From the NCBI GenBank assembly GCA_012845835.1, contig JABAKD010000028.1:3126242-3190241 (forward strand): 64,000 nucleotides of DNA, read 5' to 3'. Below are positions 24,101-31,110 of this stretch, piece by piece. A model generated the notes under the pieces. That model was not told the DNA's origin. It saw nothing but the letters and a program-made list of their open reading frames with translations, and ran no database searches. Origin of the DNA: Undaria pinnatifida. Its lineage: Eukaryota > Sar > Phaeophyceae > Laminariales > Alariaceae. Every line of letters begins with the position of its first letter. Position 1 is the first letter of the stretch. Both the position numbers and the translations under genes were made by a program.

Positions 24101-27100
24101 TTTTCACCTGCCTAACAAATTTCACGGGCACAGAGAGGGGGCACACGGTATCTCGCCCCGGCTGAGTAACGCGAACGAACGAACAATTCAATGGAGCGAT
24201 GCAGACATGTCGATACCGACCAAGACTACGGTGGTAGGGGTGTCTGTTGTGGGGCTTTTATTTTGGCGGTGGTTCGGGGTGACCCCGTGCTCGCGAGTGA
24301 TCCTTGTTCCTTAGCGACGCGTGCTATGCTAGAGGTACGGAACCGCGTTTTTTTTCTTAATACTACCCTTCATATCAAGAGGAGGTTAAGACACCATACC
24401 CATGTCCTTCTTAACCCAAAAAAACGATTTGACGAAAAATAAAACTGCTACCAGATGAAAAATACCATGGCCTAGGTACAAGACGAGAATCAGGAAAAAA
24501 GAAAATGGGCTATTATTCATTTTTTTTCCGACGATTTTGGGTTTTAAGGAGCCCCGTCATTCAGGAACAATTTTGTTCGACGAAAGGTGCTATCTCTACC
24601 ACGGCACGAGTCCATTTGTGTACCTAGGCCGTGGGTTTGGACGCGTGCCACGACAGAGGTGCGGCACCGCGATTTTTCTGAAGTTGCTCACTTTCGGAGG
24701 TTAAGACATGATATTATACATGTCCTTCTGAACCCAAATCTGATTTGACGAAACATAAAACTGCTGACCGGATGAAAAAAAGGTACATCTAGTCTATTTA
24801 TAGGTAAAGAACGAGAATCGTGCAAAACGATTTTATCTATGTTGGGCGATTTTGGGCTAAGGAGCGCCATTGTCTTTCAGAAACCATTTTATTCAGACGA
24901 AAGGTGCCACCTCAATCGTAGCACGCGTGTTGCTGTCTCACGCTTCGGTCTCACGCTTCTTCTGCGCTGCTTAGATGCTGCGATGTGAAAATCTGCACTA
25001 GAATATTTAGGCAAGCCGCACCAATGAATAACGCCTACTCATAAATAAAGTGTTTTTATCCGGGTGGGTGAGGTATTTTGAAAGAGTCACTTGTGCGAGT
25101 GAAAAGCAGGGTACTAACAGGCATTACCAGGTATTAATATTCCCCCAACTAATAATGCCATGCCGTAGCCTTGCTCAACGCTATACCGTACATACATAGT
25201 CAATATATACACTTTGCTTATGGTTTTCAAGCAAACACCCGATTCATCGTCTGTGTTGAGGATCACCGCCCGCCCGTGCTCGATCCATGTTTGTCGTAGG
25301 TGGCCGTGTGGCAGGGCACACCGTTCCAAAACCTTTTACAAGGAGAAAATTATGAAGTGCTATTCAGAAGAGGACTGCTACGGAGGTGCGAAAACATACT
25401 ACCTGGTATACGTTAGGTATTCTTGTGTATGTACGTGTTGTCTCCCGTGCCCTTTTGTCAAACGAGCAGCGTGATTTGGATCTGTTGCGACGTGGCATAT
25501 TAGACTACTCATTTTTCTTGTGTCGACATAGCGTCAAGCTCTTGTATCATGTAATGCTACGATCAACTGCTTGTGAATCAGCGATGTGCCCTTTGTCGAT
25601 TAATTCTTGCTCCCACTTTTTTTGTTTTTTGTTTGTTGTTTTGGTCATCCCTGCTATTATCTTCGCACCTTTCCCTTCCTCCTTCTCCCTCCCTAGACGT
25701 AAAATAGATCCGGGGTCACAAAGCAGGTTCTCCTCCCCCCTCCCCACTACAGTACGTGCCTTCCTTTTTTTATCGCGAGCAAGATTTCAGCTATTTCTTT
25801 CCTCGTCGACTGCATCGAATTGTGCCTACCCACACGCTGCTAGGCGCTCACAGCAGTTGATTCTTCTTTTTGTTTTGCAAGTATACGCAAAATTCCAACC
25901 CACGTGGGATTTGGACCTCTATTAATAGTAGCATTCGAGGGCAACCACTAGACCACCGGGACGACCGAATCCCACTGTTTGTCACTAGTCGAGCTACCAA
26001 ATTCCAACCTTCAGCAAGGATATTGCGCGTGGTTTCCCTCTGTTACAACGTGTATTCCGAACCTTTGCTGTCCTCATTATCGTCCTTGGCGAACTTGATG
26101 TACCTTGGTGTTGGAACGGAGCTGCCTCCGTATTTGACGCTCTTCCTTTTCACCGCTTGCGTCGCCCCCCTTTCTGCTGCGATATGTGTGCAGGACCTGT
26201 GGAAGAATCTCCTGTGTTGTGCCATTCTCTCGATGAGTGCTTCGCTCTGGTGGGTCATTACCAGTTGGTGCTATGACAGCTGGCGGTATTTAACAGATCT
26301 AAGGAATGCCATCCTGCGAGTGGGCAGCCACGCCACACGTCACGCGTATTTTCACGTCAACTCCTTGAAGCAAAATGCAGGTCAACAGGGAGGGGTCTAA
26401 CAGCAATATTCTAACATCCTGACAGCAGCTACTGCTTGTCATCGACTTGTGTGAAAAATAAGACTTATAAATTATGTCAATCGGTATTTCCCGCTAGGCT
26501 CTCTTATCTACCAAGGTATGTCGGTTAACGTCTTCAAGAGCCGCGCAACAGGCGCACGTAAACAACGACGGCCTTCTGCTCCTTTGGCCGATAGCCCTCC
26601 CCACCACCAAGCTCGTCAACACGGTCGGATGGGGGGTTTCTGACCGATAATACAGGTTTGGACCAGTCAAACCGCGCGTTCGTGTCTTCACACAACTTAA
26701 TAGGTGAAGAACGGGACTTGCAAGACAACGGTGTTGGACTCTATTACGGCCGCCTACAGTACGGCGCACGACTTCTGCGACTTCGACGTCCTGTCCGACA
26801 CCTTTGATGTAGAACAATGTGAGGTTGTCGATCGTACGGCCTGCCAACAGCTGGCATCAGTCTGCTTTATACATACGGTATCGCTACCACCCTGGCATCG
26901 TCGGGTATGGCATGTGGTCGCGCGTGCTACGATAGCAGAGGAGGTGTAGAACCTTTTGGCTAGATCATTTTCTAAATCCAAGGGGGCTCCTTACACCTCC
27001 ACACCGTCGGAATTACATTTAATTATTTTTTGCAACACTCAATTATTTTCTAACGTACGCATGCGACGGGTGTGTTCGTCGGGTTGCGCGTCCAGTACAC

Positions 27101-29473
27101 TCAACAAAAACAGGCTTTGTGTGACAATAGGCATACCTGAGGCATGGCGCACTTCTCACTCCAGTGAGAAGCCGCGGGAGAAAACGATGTTGCACACGAC
27201 TGCCGTGGCATGTGTCTGTGGGGGCTAAGCTAATCGGGCGTCGTGTGGTGCTGCTCATGGCAAGACCACAAGACCGCGTTATTAGTAGAAGGGGGATGCT
27301 ATGATGATAATATGACTGTGATGTTATAATAATGTTCATGGTTTGGTATTTGGTGCAATGACGCCGCTTGTGTGCTCGTTCACGAGCTTTGGTGAACGCA
27401 AGCCACCCAGGCTGCCGCTAAGGGGTAAGTTCTTGCCCCAGGTGGGCACAAGTGTCGGGCCTTGTTCATGCACAGCAGGGATTTCCACTACCAGTCTAGA
27501 AACGTACGAACAAGCGCTACAGCTGTGTCGAGCGTGAACCTGGCCGACCTGATGGAGGGTGGCATGTCCAAAACGTTGAACCACACTTGTAACCGTTTTC
27601 ACATATCCTGGCCCCATAGCGCCGTTTTCAAACGCAACCCTTTCGCGCTGAAAGAACACCTGCCTCTAAGAAACTCAGAGTGCTGTACTATACAATCGAC
27701 CATCGTCGCTCGTTGTGAACCTCAAGACAACTCAATGTAGGGAGGCATGACGTTGGAAGGAGAACTCTGCGGATTCAGCCAGATCAACACGGCTCGCCGT
27801 ATCTGCGATCCAGCAAATGAGACCGCGGCTGAAGGTCTAGTGTTTAGTCCCTCTGTAAACTCCACGGTCCTCGTACCTGATAACGAAAGCAAACGACTGC
27901 CTAATAGACGCCGAAGAAGCCCCGTCGCAAGATGTACACTATAGCACCTCGTTCCTCGATGCCGCCATATTCGACGATCTGAAGGGATAGTACTCAAGGG
28001 AATCAAAGCATGCAAACAAAGACATGCTTTGTAAAAGAAAATGATGCCAATTGCTGGAGCATAATCGTCTCGGACCATTAGAGCATCAAAGCTGGCAACT
28101 GGTGGGATTCATTGCCTGGTGACGCTGGAGTGTCACCGCCTTGCACCGCTAGAGCATGAGCGCCTTGGACCGCAACGAAACCATCGCTTGGAGTCGTCGG
28201 GGTTTCATTGCCTGGTATGGTTGGAAATTTATCGTCTTGAGTTGCTACATCATGATCGCTTGGGGTCATTGGAGCTCTATCCGAGCGTAGTTGCCGGGGA
28301 CCGCTAGAGTGTTTTCGATTGGGGCCGCTGGAGCATCGTCGCCTGGAACTGGCGGAGCATCGTCGGCTGGGGGCGCTAGAGCATCATCTCCGGGACCCGC
28401 CCAAGAATCGTTCCGCGCAACTGCCGAACAATCGTCGCCTGAGGCCCCCGGGGCGACATACCCATATGATCTCTCAGGTTATTTTTGTCATCGTTCCGGG
28501 CCTGTGCGCGCCTTTTTTCAACACCAGCATGAGTATTCTGGACTGAAGCCCGCACCGGGCTTTCCCTTAAAGCAGTCCGAAGCCTTACATTTCGCGTATC
28601 TCCACCATTGGATTAATATTAGTAGATCACGTACATTTCCAGCTGAAACACGTATCGATCCCTTGCTCTTGATGGCGATGCCGTTTTAATGGGCTACATG
28701 CACATTGACCCCTCTTTCGCCACCAAAGGAATGACGCCTTGGTCCTTTCTTGCCGCTGTTGTCGTTTTTCTTCCTCGATCGCATCTTGTTAAGATGGTCT
28801 GGTGCTGGGGAAAGATTCGACATTCGTCGGAGAGTTTCAGCAGGAGGGCAATTGAAGGACTCTTTCAGTACCTATTAGCACTTTCTGGTCTGACATAATC
28901 AACAACCCTCATCGGGTGTCTTGATTCAGGCGACAACGCTTTCTCGAGAAAGCTTCGTCAGGTATTCAATCGTGCCTGTATGCTACGCCCGACAACAATG
29001 GTTTCGCCCAAGTCGCACTGTTTCCATCGGTGGCGTGTGCCAGGCGTATGGAGCAACAGAGGGCTCTCTCCTCGGTCCTAGTATGCCCCTCTGTTTTTGT
29101 TCCCCTCCTCTCCAAAATGAAAGTAGCCCCATCGTGCTAACACCCCTCGTAACCGCCATCCTATCAGGCCATACTGGGCGTGCTCGAGGACGGAACCTTC
29201 GCGCAAATCCAGGAGCCATATTTCAACTCATCCCGATGTGCGAGCGCTGTAGAACGCAGTGACGATTCAAGCCCTTCGTCCGAAAGCCTGGCGTTTGGGG
29301 ACATGAGAGGTGTATTCTTGGTCTACGGGATGTTCGTGGGGGTGTCCGTTGTGTCGTGGCTGATCAGAAGCTTGCCTACGGTGAAAAGAGAAATAAAACT
29401 GGCCTACACGCAGCAGAAAGATGGGCGGACACCTTTAAAATGTGCCCAAGGAAGATCGGTGCAGATCGTTTGA
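8900..29473 (+). CDS. Ionotropic glutamate receptor-like ligand-gated channel (split gene, 16 readable exons, 5' exon missing)
   Basis: Joined exons: 8900-9153, 10078-10236, 11087-11201, 12405-12564, 13135-13357, 13663-13939, 14494-14586, 14902-14982, 16866-17078, 18249-18317, 18506-18726, 20195-20318, 20870-20917, 25300-25405, 26704-26823, 29168-29473, about 2.57 kb or 855 codons. The order is PBP1/ANF-receptor domain, S1 lobe, M1, pore loop, M3, S2 lobe, M4, stop, which is the canonical iGluR order. By family knowledge the protein is a plasma-membrane tetrameric cation channel opened by an amino acid or similar ligand. Most junctions agree in phase. Exceptions or gaps: between exons 6 and 7, between exons 14 and 15 (phase 1 to 0), and between exons 15 and 16, where short exons are probably unseen. 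No in-frame stop was needed in the well-supported exons, so the gene may be functional, but the N-terminal exon (start codon, signal peptide, first PBP1 strand) is not found upstream. Confidence 0.8.
9265..9556. mobile_element. MITE family 'CTACGGTAGGGGG', diverged copy
   Basis: Left aggggggggtaccctatttt, internal tttggcgcagcgtagctta and agcgcgagtaaccca, right ccctaccgtagc. It ends where the T tract of a poly-A retroposon begins. In the intron between exons a and b. Confidence 0.55.
9556..9745 (-). repeat. Poly-A retroposon family, copy 1
   Basis: On the minus strand the unit ends ataaagctttatttttttcc, ccatccgccggaggatatg, then an A tail (T tract 9556-9570). Shared with 32427-32625 and 30262-30370. 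Confidence 0.65.
10078..10236 (+). CDS. iGluR exon b: PBP1 domain (RVHVIYPDDTYG)
   Basis: Acceptor CAACAG|G and donor GC|GTGAGT. One base completes a Trp codon split from exon a, giving YDWIKNTERVHVIYPDD across the junction, the expected 'W..v.viy.dd.yG' strand of PBP1 receptors. Ends phase 2. Confidence 0.85.
11087..11201 (+). CDS. iGluR exon c: PBP1 domain (DASIIILLAEGYDG)
   Basis: The frame encodes MLETLKGKDASIIILLAEG and then VFVRSVLEQ, a classical PBP1 strand-helix. Donor CAG|GTGCCC, phase 0. The acceptor is less certain. AG at 11085-11086 restores phase with exon b, while a stronger-looking TAG at 11077-11079 would not. Confidence 0.72.
12405..12564 (+). CDS. iGluR exon d: PBP1 domain (AREAGMVNENTQWYLN)
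   Basis: Acceptor GCGCAG, donor GAAG|GTTAGC. Joined to exon c it reads SVLEQ-AREAGMVNENTQW, the expected 'A...Gm....qW' segment, then DGIFTIND. In phase 0, out phase 1; the split Gly codon is completed by exon e. Confidence 0.82.
13135..13357 (+). CDS. iGluR exon e: PBP1 domain (LAYTYDAVFALASGI)
   Basis: Acceptor after a long pyrimidine tract (CCCCCTCAG); donor GAGAG|GTACGC. Encodes ALTKRWEALNSEVCPG, then DPLLAYTYDAVFALA, a signature of the second PBP1 lobe. Phase 1 in, phase 2 out. Confidence 0.87.
13663..13939 (+). CDS. iGluR exon f: PBP1 domain (EFEGVTGNVKL)
   Basis: Acceptor CTTTTAG, donor GAG|GTACTT. Encodes GGLWEHGKSMRSSILE, then TEFEGVTGNVKLISG, the 'feG.tG.v.f' motif that closes the PBP1 domain, then FRALNLQ. 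Phase 2 to 0. The sequence after TPGFE that normally leads to S1 is not obvious in the next 550 bases, so one short exon is probably unseen. Confidence 0.87.
14494..14586 (+). CDS. Probable iGluR exon g: PBP1-to-S1 linker
   Basis: Bounded by TCTAGCAG and AAG|GTGGGG, phase 0 to 0. The encoded NPFQDGQTYPAGGTAYPSDS resembles the 'GG...P.d.p' linker between PBP1 and S1 in related receptors. The exon is short and the match is weak, so this rests mainly on position and phase. Confidence 0.5.
14902..14982 (+). CDS. iGluR exon h: start of ligand-binding lobe S1 (VPFVIITG...YKGISLDLIK)
   Basis: Encodes AAVPFVIITGQETENNDYKG, then ISLDLIK, equivalent to the 'aPPFv......yeGy.iDLl' opening of the iGluR ligand-binding domain. 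Donor AAG|GTGCGA, phase 0. Three AG dinucleotides lie together (14898-14905). The one ending at 14901 keeps phase with the previous exon. Confidence 0.76.
15445..15710 (+). mobile_element. MITE family 'CTACGGTAGGGGG', copy in iGluR intron
   Basis: Left ggtacgataggggggggggg, internal tcgcgcgagtgacacccccc, right gcgccaagccataccgtaga. Sits directly against the C-tract repeat. Confidence 0.6.
15719..16525. repeat. G/C-tract repeat, copy 2 (C-rich on +), inside an iGluR intron
   Basis: C runs of up to ~17 alternate with blocks containing accgtcacatttatccc and atagtttccgcgcacaga. It ends at the right with the terminal module at 16430-16525. It fills most of the intron between exons h and i. Confidence 0.8.
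16866..17078 (+). CDS. iGluR exon i: lobe S1 with ligand-contact Arg
   Basis: Acceptor GGCCAG, donor GAG|GTCCGT, 71 codons, phase 0 to 0. Joined to exon h it gives SLDLIK-ALLNRLGFTYDI, then DGTYDIAASWITINTRRMDF, FSHPYYSTSMSFVY. The Arg after 'TINT' occupies the position of the conserved ligand-binding arginine of iGluR S1. The 1.9 kb intron upstream contains a MITE copy and a complete C-tract repeat. Confidence 0.92.
18249..18317 (+). CDS. Candidate iGluR exon j: S1-to-M1 linker with Cys pair
   Basis: CTGCAG acceptor and CCG|GTGAGC donor flank 23 codons in phase 0 to 0. This fits exactly between exons i and k. The peptide SERIIVLRPGEYHCSTCPLN gives a 'lvvl.r..e' strand expected here, plus a CxxC that is not typical of this linker. 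Support comes from splice sites, phase and position only. Confidence 0.45.
18506..18726 (+). CDS. iGluR exon k: pre-M1 and M1 helix, start of pore loop
   Basis: Acceptor GCCGCAG, donor TGGAG|GTACTC. Encodes RWHMFQPFEPGVW (the 'w.Fl.PF...lW' pre-M1 collar), then the hydrophobic M1 WVAVFLSFFIVSSMLWVF, then a hydrophilic stretch with Cys and the pore-loop start RWYSSSGTW. Ends phase 2, matching the next exon. Confidence 0.88.
19787..19892 (+). repeat. (CAGTAG)n microsatellite
   Basis: cagtagcagcagtcagtagc and cagtagcagtagcagtagta tracts in the intron between exons k and l. Reverse-strand Tyr/Cys ORF is an artefact. Confidence 0.85.
20195..20318 (+). CDS. iGluR exon l: pore loop end and M3 gate helix
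   Basis: Acceptor GGCCAG at 20189-20194; donor CGG|GTGCGT. The + frame starting at 20196 reads WLTTHTPWRATFSTS, then GWFFACFILAASFTAQLASF and LAEEKR. This is unmistakably M3. The hallmark SYTANLAAF gate motif appears as SFTAQLASF. Upstream stops in this frame (20127, 20184) define the acceptor. An alternative donor at 20342 would break phase with exon m. Confidence 0.92.
20870..20917 (+). CDS. iGluR exon m: M3-to-S2 linker (DDLRNGAIPHGQ)
   Basis: Acceptor ATTTCAG, donor CAG|GTAAGT (strong), 16 codons, phase 0 to 0. AEEKR-AFVVDDLRNGAIPHGQ corresponds to the 'i.sv.DL.....vG' start of lobe S2. Confidence 0.82.
21098..21372. mobile_element. TIR element family 'CGCGTGCTACGA', copy 1
   Basis: Ends gctgctacgatcgaggtgca and agtgctaacccctgtctgtc, with the interior gattttgggttaag shared with three neighbours. 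~275 bp, non-coding, inside the 4.4 kb iGluR intron. Confidence 0.6.
21530..21792 (-). mobile_element. MITE family 'CTACGGTAGGGGG', copy in iGluR intron
   Basis: Terminal inverted repeats ctacggtagggggagtaccc at left and gggacccccctaccgtagcc at right. Subterminal blocks ctcgcacgagtag and actcgcgcgagtga. About 260 bp, no ORF. Confidence 0.7.
21815..22015 (-). mobile_element. MITE family 'CTACGGTAGGGGG', adjacent diverged copy
   Basis: Ends tctacggtgtgcttggcgca and accaccccccctatcgtagc, with cactcgcgcgagtgactc inside. Immediately follows the previous copy. Confidence 0.6.
22112..22197 (+). repeat. (GGGT)n / (GGAT)n tract
   Basis: Runs of gggtgggtggat/gagtgggt with at least a dozen GGG blocks at regular spacing; a G-quadruplex candidate within an intron of the iGluR gene. 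Confidence 0.85.
22225..22325 (-). repeat. Solo terminal module
   Basis: Isolated inverted copy (ctccagctagctgtgagatc ... tactccaatcgcgcgtatta) without the G/C interior, in the iGluR intron between exons m and n. Other solo modules lie at 40800-40850 (-), 42400-42600 (+, two diverged) and 32225-32320 (-). Confidence 0.7.
23177..23470. mobile_element. TIR element family 'CGCGTGCTACGA', copy 2
   Basis: Inverted ends gacgcgtgctacgatagaga and tatcgtagcacgcgtc; interior ataaaactgccgatcggatg and gattttgggttaagg. Best-preserved copy. Confidence 0.72.
24315..24612. mobile_element. TIR element family 'CGCGTGCTACGA', copy 3
   Basis: Ends gacgcgtgctatgctagagg and ctaccacggcacgagtc; same interior order (aggttaagacaccatac, aaaactgctaccagatg, gattttgggttttaagg). 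Confidence 0.7.
24637..24933. mobile_element. TIR element family 'CGCGTGCTACGA', copy 4
   Basis: Ends ggacgcgtgccacgacagag and caatcgtagcacgcgtg; follows copy 3 after ~25 bp. Interior aaactgctgaccggatg. Confidence 0.7.
25300..25405 (+). CDS. iGluR exon n: lobe S2 (VAVWQGTPFQNLL)
   Basis: Acceptor TCGTAG, donor CCTG|GTATAC. Joined to exon m it reads IPHGQ-VAVWQGTPFQNLLQ, matching the 'vgv..gs....l' S2 segment after a 4.4 kb repeat-filled intron. Out phase 1 does not fit the next exon as drawn. Either a small exon is missing or a weak donor at GAA|GTGCTA (25356/25357) is used. Confidence 0.65.
25665..25975 (-). repeat. tRNA-derived SINE family 1, inverted copy
   Basis: Body in reverse (gatccggggtcacaaagcag ... 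cgctgctaggcg form), then the head in reverse with caaccactagaccaccggga. Lies in the iGluR intron between exons n and o. Confidence 0.68.
26000..26400 (+). CDS. Unrecognised membrane-protein-like ORF inside an iGluR intron
   Basis: A frame open from 25870 to the stop at 26398-26400. Its non-repeat part encodes two hydrophobic spans (around TLFLFTACVAPLSAAICV and LLCCAILSMSASLWWVITSW) followed by WRYLTDLRNAILRVGSHATR. Before about 25975 it runs through a SINE copy. I do not recognise the family. It could be a nested gene fragment or chance. Confidence 0.25.
26704..26823 (+). CDS. iGluR exon o: lobe S2 (VKNGTCKTTVLDS)
   Basis: Acceptor TTAATAG. Encodes VKNGTCKTTVLDSITAAY, HDFCDFDVLSDTF, like the 'v.nG.cdaail.......C....v.d.f' part of S2. 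The donor GAG|GTTGTC is weak. The frame stays open to 26949, so the 3' end is uncertain. Confidence 0.7.
27560..27715 (+). CDS. Possible iGluR S2 fragment (FALKEHLPLRNS)
   Basis: The frame contains FALKEHLPLRNS, reminiscent of the 'GfAl...spL...' element that should lie between exons o and p. Splice phases do not join cleanly with either neighbour, so this is only a hint to where the missing exon could be. Confidence 0.22.
28075..28450 (+). repeat. Degenerate 24-bp minisatellite
   Basis: Units gagcatcgtcgcctggaact, gagcatcgtcggctgggggc, gagcatcatctccgggaccc repeat every 24-25 bp. As 24 is a multiple of three, several frames stay open, giving 8-residue peptide repeats such as GASSPGTG / GASSAGGA. 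Lies in the intron before exon p. Confidence 0.75.
29168..29473 (+). CDS. iGluR exon p: end of S2, M4 and stop codon
   Basis: Acceptor CTATCAG. Encodes AILGVLEDGTFAQIQEPYF, then a Ser-rich linker, SLAFGDMRGVFLVYGMF and VGVSVVSWLIR, a textbook 'l.l.dm.GvFl.l..g...s' M4 helix. A cytoplasmic tail of about 35 residues follows, then TGA at 29471-29473. 101 codons. Confidence 0.88.
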   Translation, partial: AILGVLEDGTFAQIQEPYFNSSRCASAVERSDDSSPSSESLAFGDMRGVFLVYGMFVGVSVVSWLIRSLPTVKREIKLAYTQQKDGRTPLKCAQGRSVQIV

Positions 29474-30261
29474 GGTATGCATTACTAATACTCCCGTTGG
29501 GGAAAACGGTGTTAGAGACGTGCATGTTAACCACTTAAGCTGACTGTTCGCCCTGGCGAGTAGATCAATGGGTACGGTGTAACCAACGGAGCGTTTTCGA
29601 GCCTGCCTAGCATCTGTACATGCTACTCTTTTTGGACAGCTGCAGGCGCTCACTAATCCCACGTACCTGGTATGGTATAGGACGACTAGTGTCTTCACCT
29701 CATATTTCTTCTTCAATGTCGTAGCACAATACATTGTGTGGTTCAGGGCCCGATGAGCGGATAAACGGCGAGTCACGACGCCGTTGCCGTTGTGTGCGGA
29801 CATCATGGCCACAGCAGACAGAGCGGCCAAGCAGGTTGCGTTGTCAGAATTATGTGTGCAGGACTCATGTACATGGACATATCGTAGATTTCTGGAGCAT
29901 GCCCAACCTCCGGCGCGAAGGGATATGTCACTTGTTGATTAACTCCTTTTATCGATTTTTTTTTGTCTCATGCCCAACCTCCGCGAAGGGATATATATGT
30001 CACTTGTTAATTAACCCCTTTTATCGTTTTTTTTTGTCTCAATTGACGAACAATACTATTTCTTGTGTTTCGTCCAGAATGCGTGAATCGTATGTTCTCC
30101 CGCCGTGCACGCTACTCCCTCGCCAACTCTACGATACGATGTTGTTGCTGGGCTGCGTTTACTTATCAGACGCGAAAGCAAATACCGCGAAGCTCAGGCC
30201 TGGACAATTCGAAAGGCGACACGAAATCACCTGAGACGACCGAAGCCGACTTAGTAGGGAG

Positions 30262-30370
30262 AGAGCAACTGAGTTAAATCGACACACGACGCGTATGAAA
30301 ATACGTGGAAGTGTGGTGAGCTAAAGCTTTATTTTTCCCCATCCGCCGGAGGATGAAAAAAAACAAGAAA
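30262..30370 (+). repeat. Poly-A retroposon family, 5'-truncated copy 2
   Basis: Starts near gcaactgagttaaatcgaca and ends catccgccggaggatgaaaa followed by A-rich sequence. 5' truncation plus an A tail is typical of target-primed retroposition. Confidence 0.65.
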
Positions 30371-30543
30371 AAAAACAAAGGAGAGAGCGCAACGCCTAGC
30401 CATGGCTCTCGGCGGCTGATCGAAGGATTGCCCACGTCCACCGGAGCCCCACCCCCGAGCAAGCACAGACTGGGCCGAGGGTTCGAAGACTTCACGCCGA
30501 TCACGATCCCCAAAGCAATACGAGAGAAAGGTTGACAAGTCCG

Positions 30544-31110
30544 CTACGTCTGCGCGGTGGGGGAGCTAAAAGACAAGGCGAAGGATTGTAGTCGCCGAAG
30601 TGCATCGGAGTAGGTGGCTCCCTCGGGCGGGGCATGGATATCTTGTGCGATATCAAGGAGCACGAACCTAAGTCGGTCTTGAGCGTGGATCGTAGGTCCT
30701 GGAACTAGCGGAAAATATTGTCCAGACCTTGACACCCGCCGATGGTGACCAGCCGGAATCGTGACCGTCAAACACGATGTCGCGTATGTGCGAAGGAAGG
30801 TGGTCGCAGAGGCGTAGAATCTACGTTCGTTGGTTGGCGTCGAGGCGTGCAAAACGTTTGTGGTAGGGTATCTTCCTCTGGAGGGTGCACCTAAGCGTGG
30901 TGGTCCCTCGTTGGACACGGGAATTATGTCGTGGATTGCAGGGGCATTGGGGATGGGGCAGGAGCGGTCTACGGTTCGTGGTGGTGCCTTTCAAGGATGG
31001 ATAGCGTACATTGAACGAATGGAGAGTTTCTTGGTAGGAAAATCTGCCTCGAGATTGGTGAAGCCTGAAATTGAGAGTGTTTTGGTGCCGAGTGCTATCC
31101 TCGGAAGGAG
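30544..31110 (-). pseudogene. Unrecognised minus-strand coding-like region
   Basis: Minus frame of 125 codons ending at 30544 (HAQDRLRFVLLDIAQDIH, ATYSDALRRLQSFALS). The same frame extends upstream to about 31110 apart from one stop near 30995. Composition looks coding rather than random, but no family is recognised. It may be a retroelement or broken-gene remnant. Confidence 0.25.
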
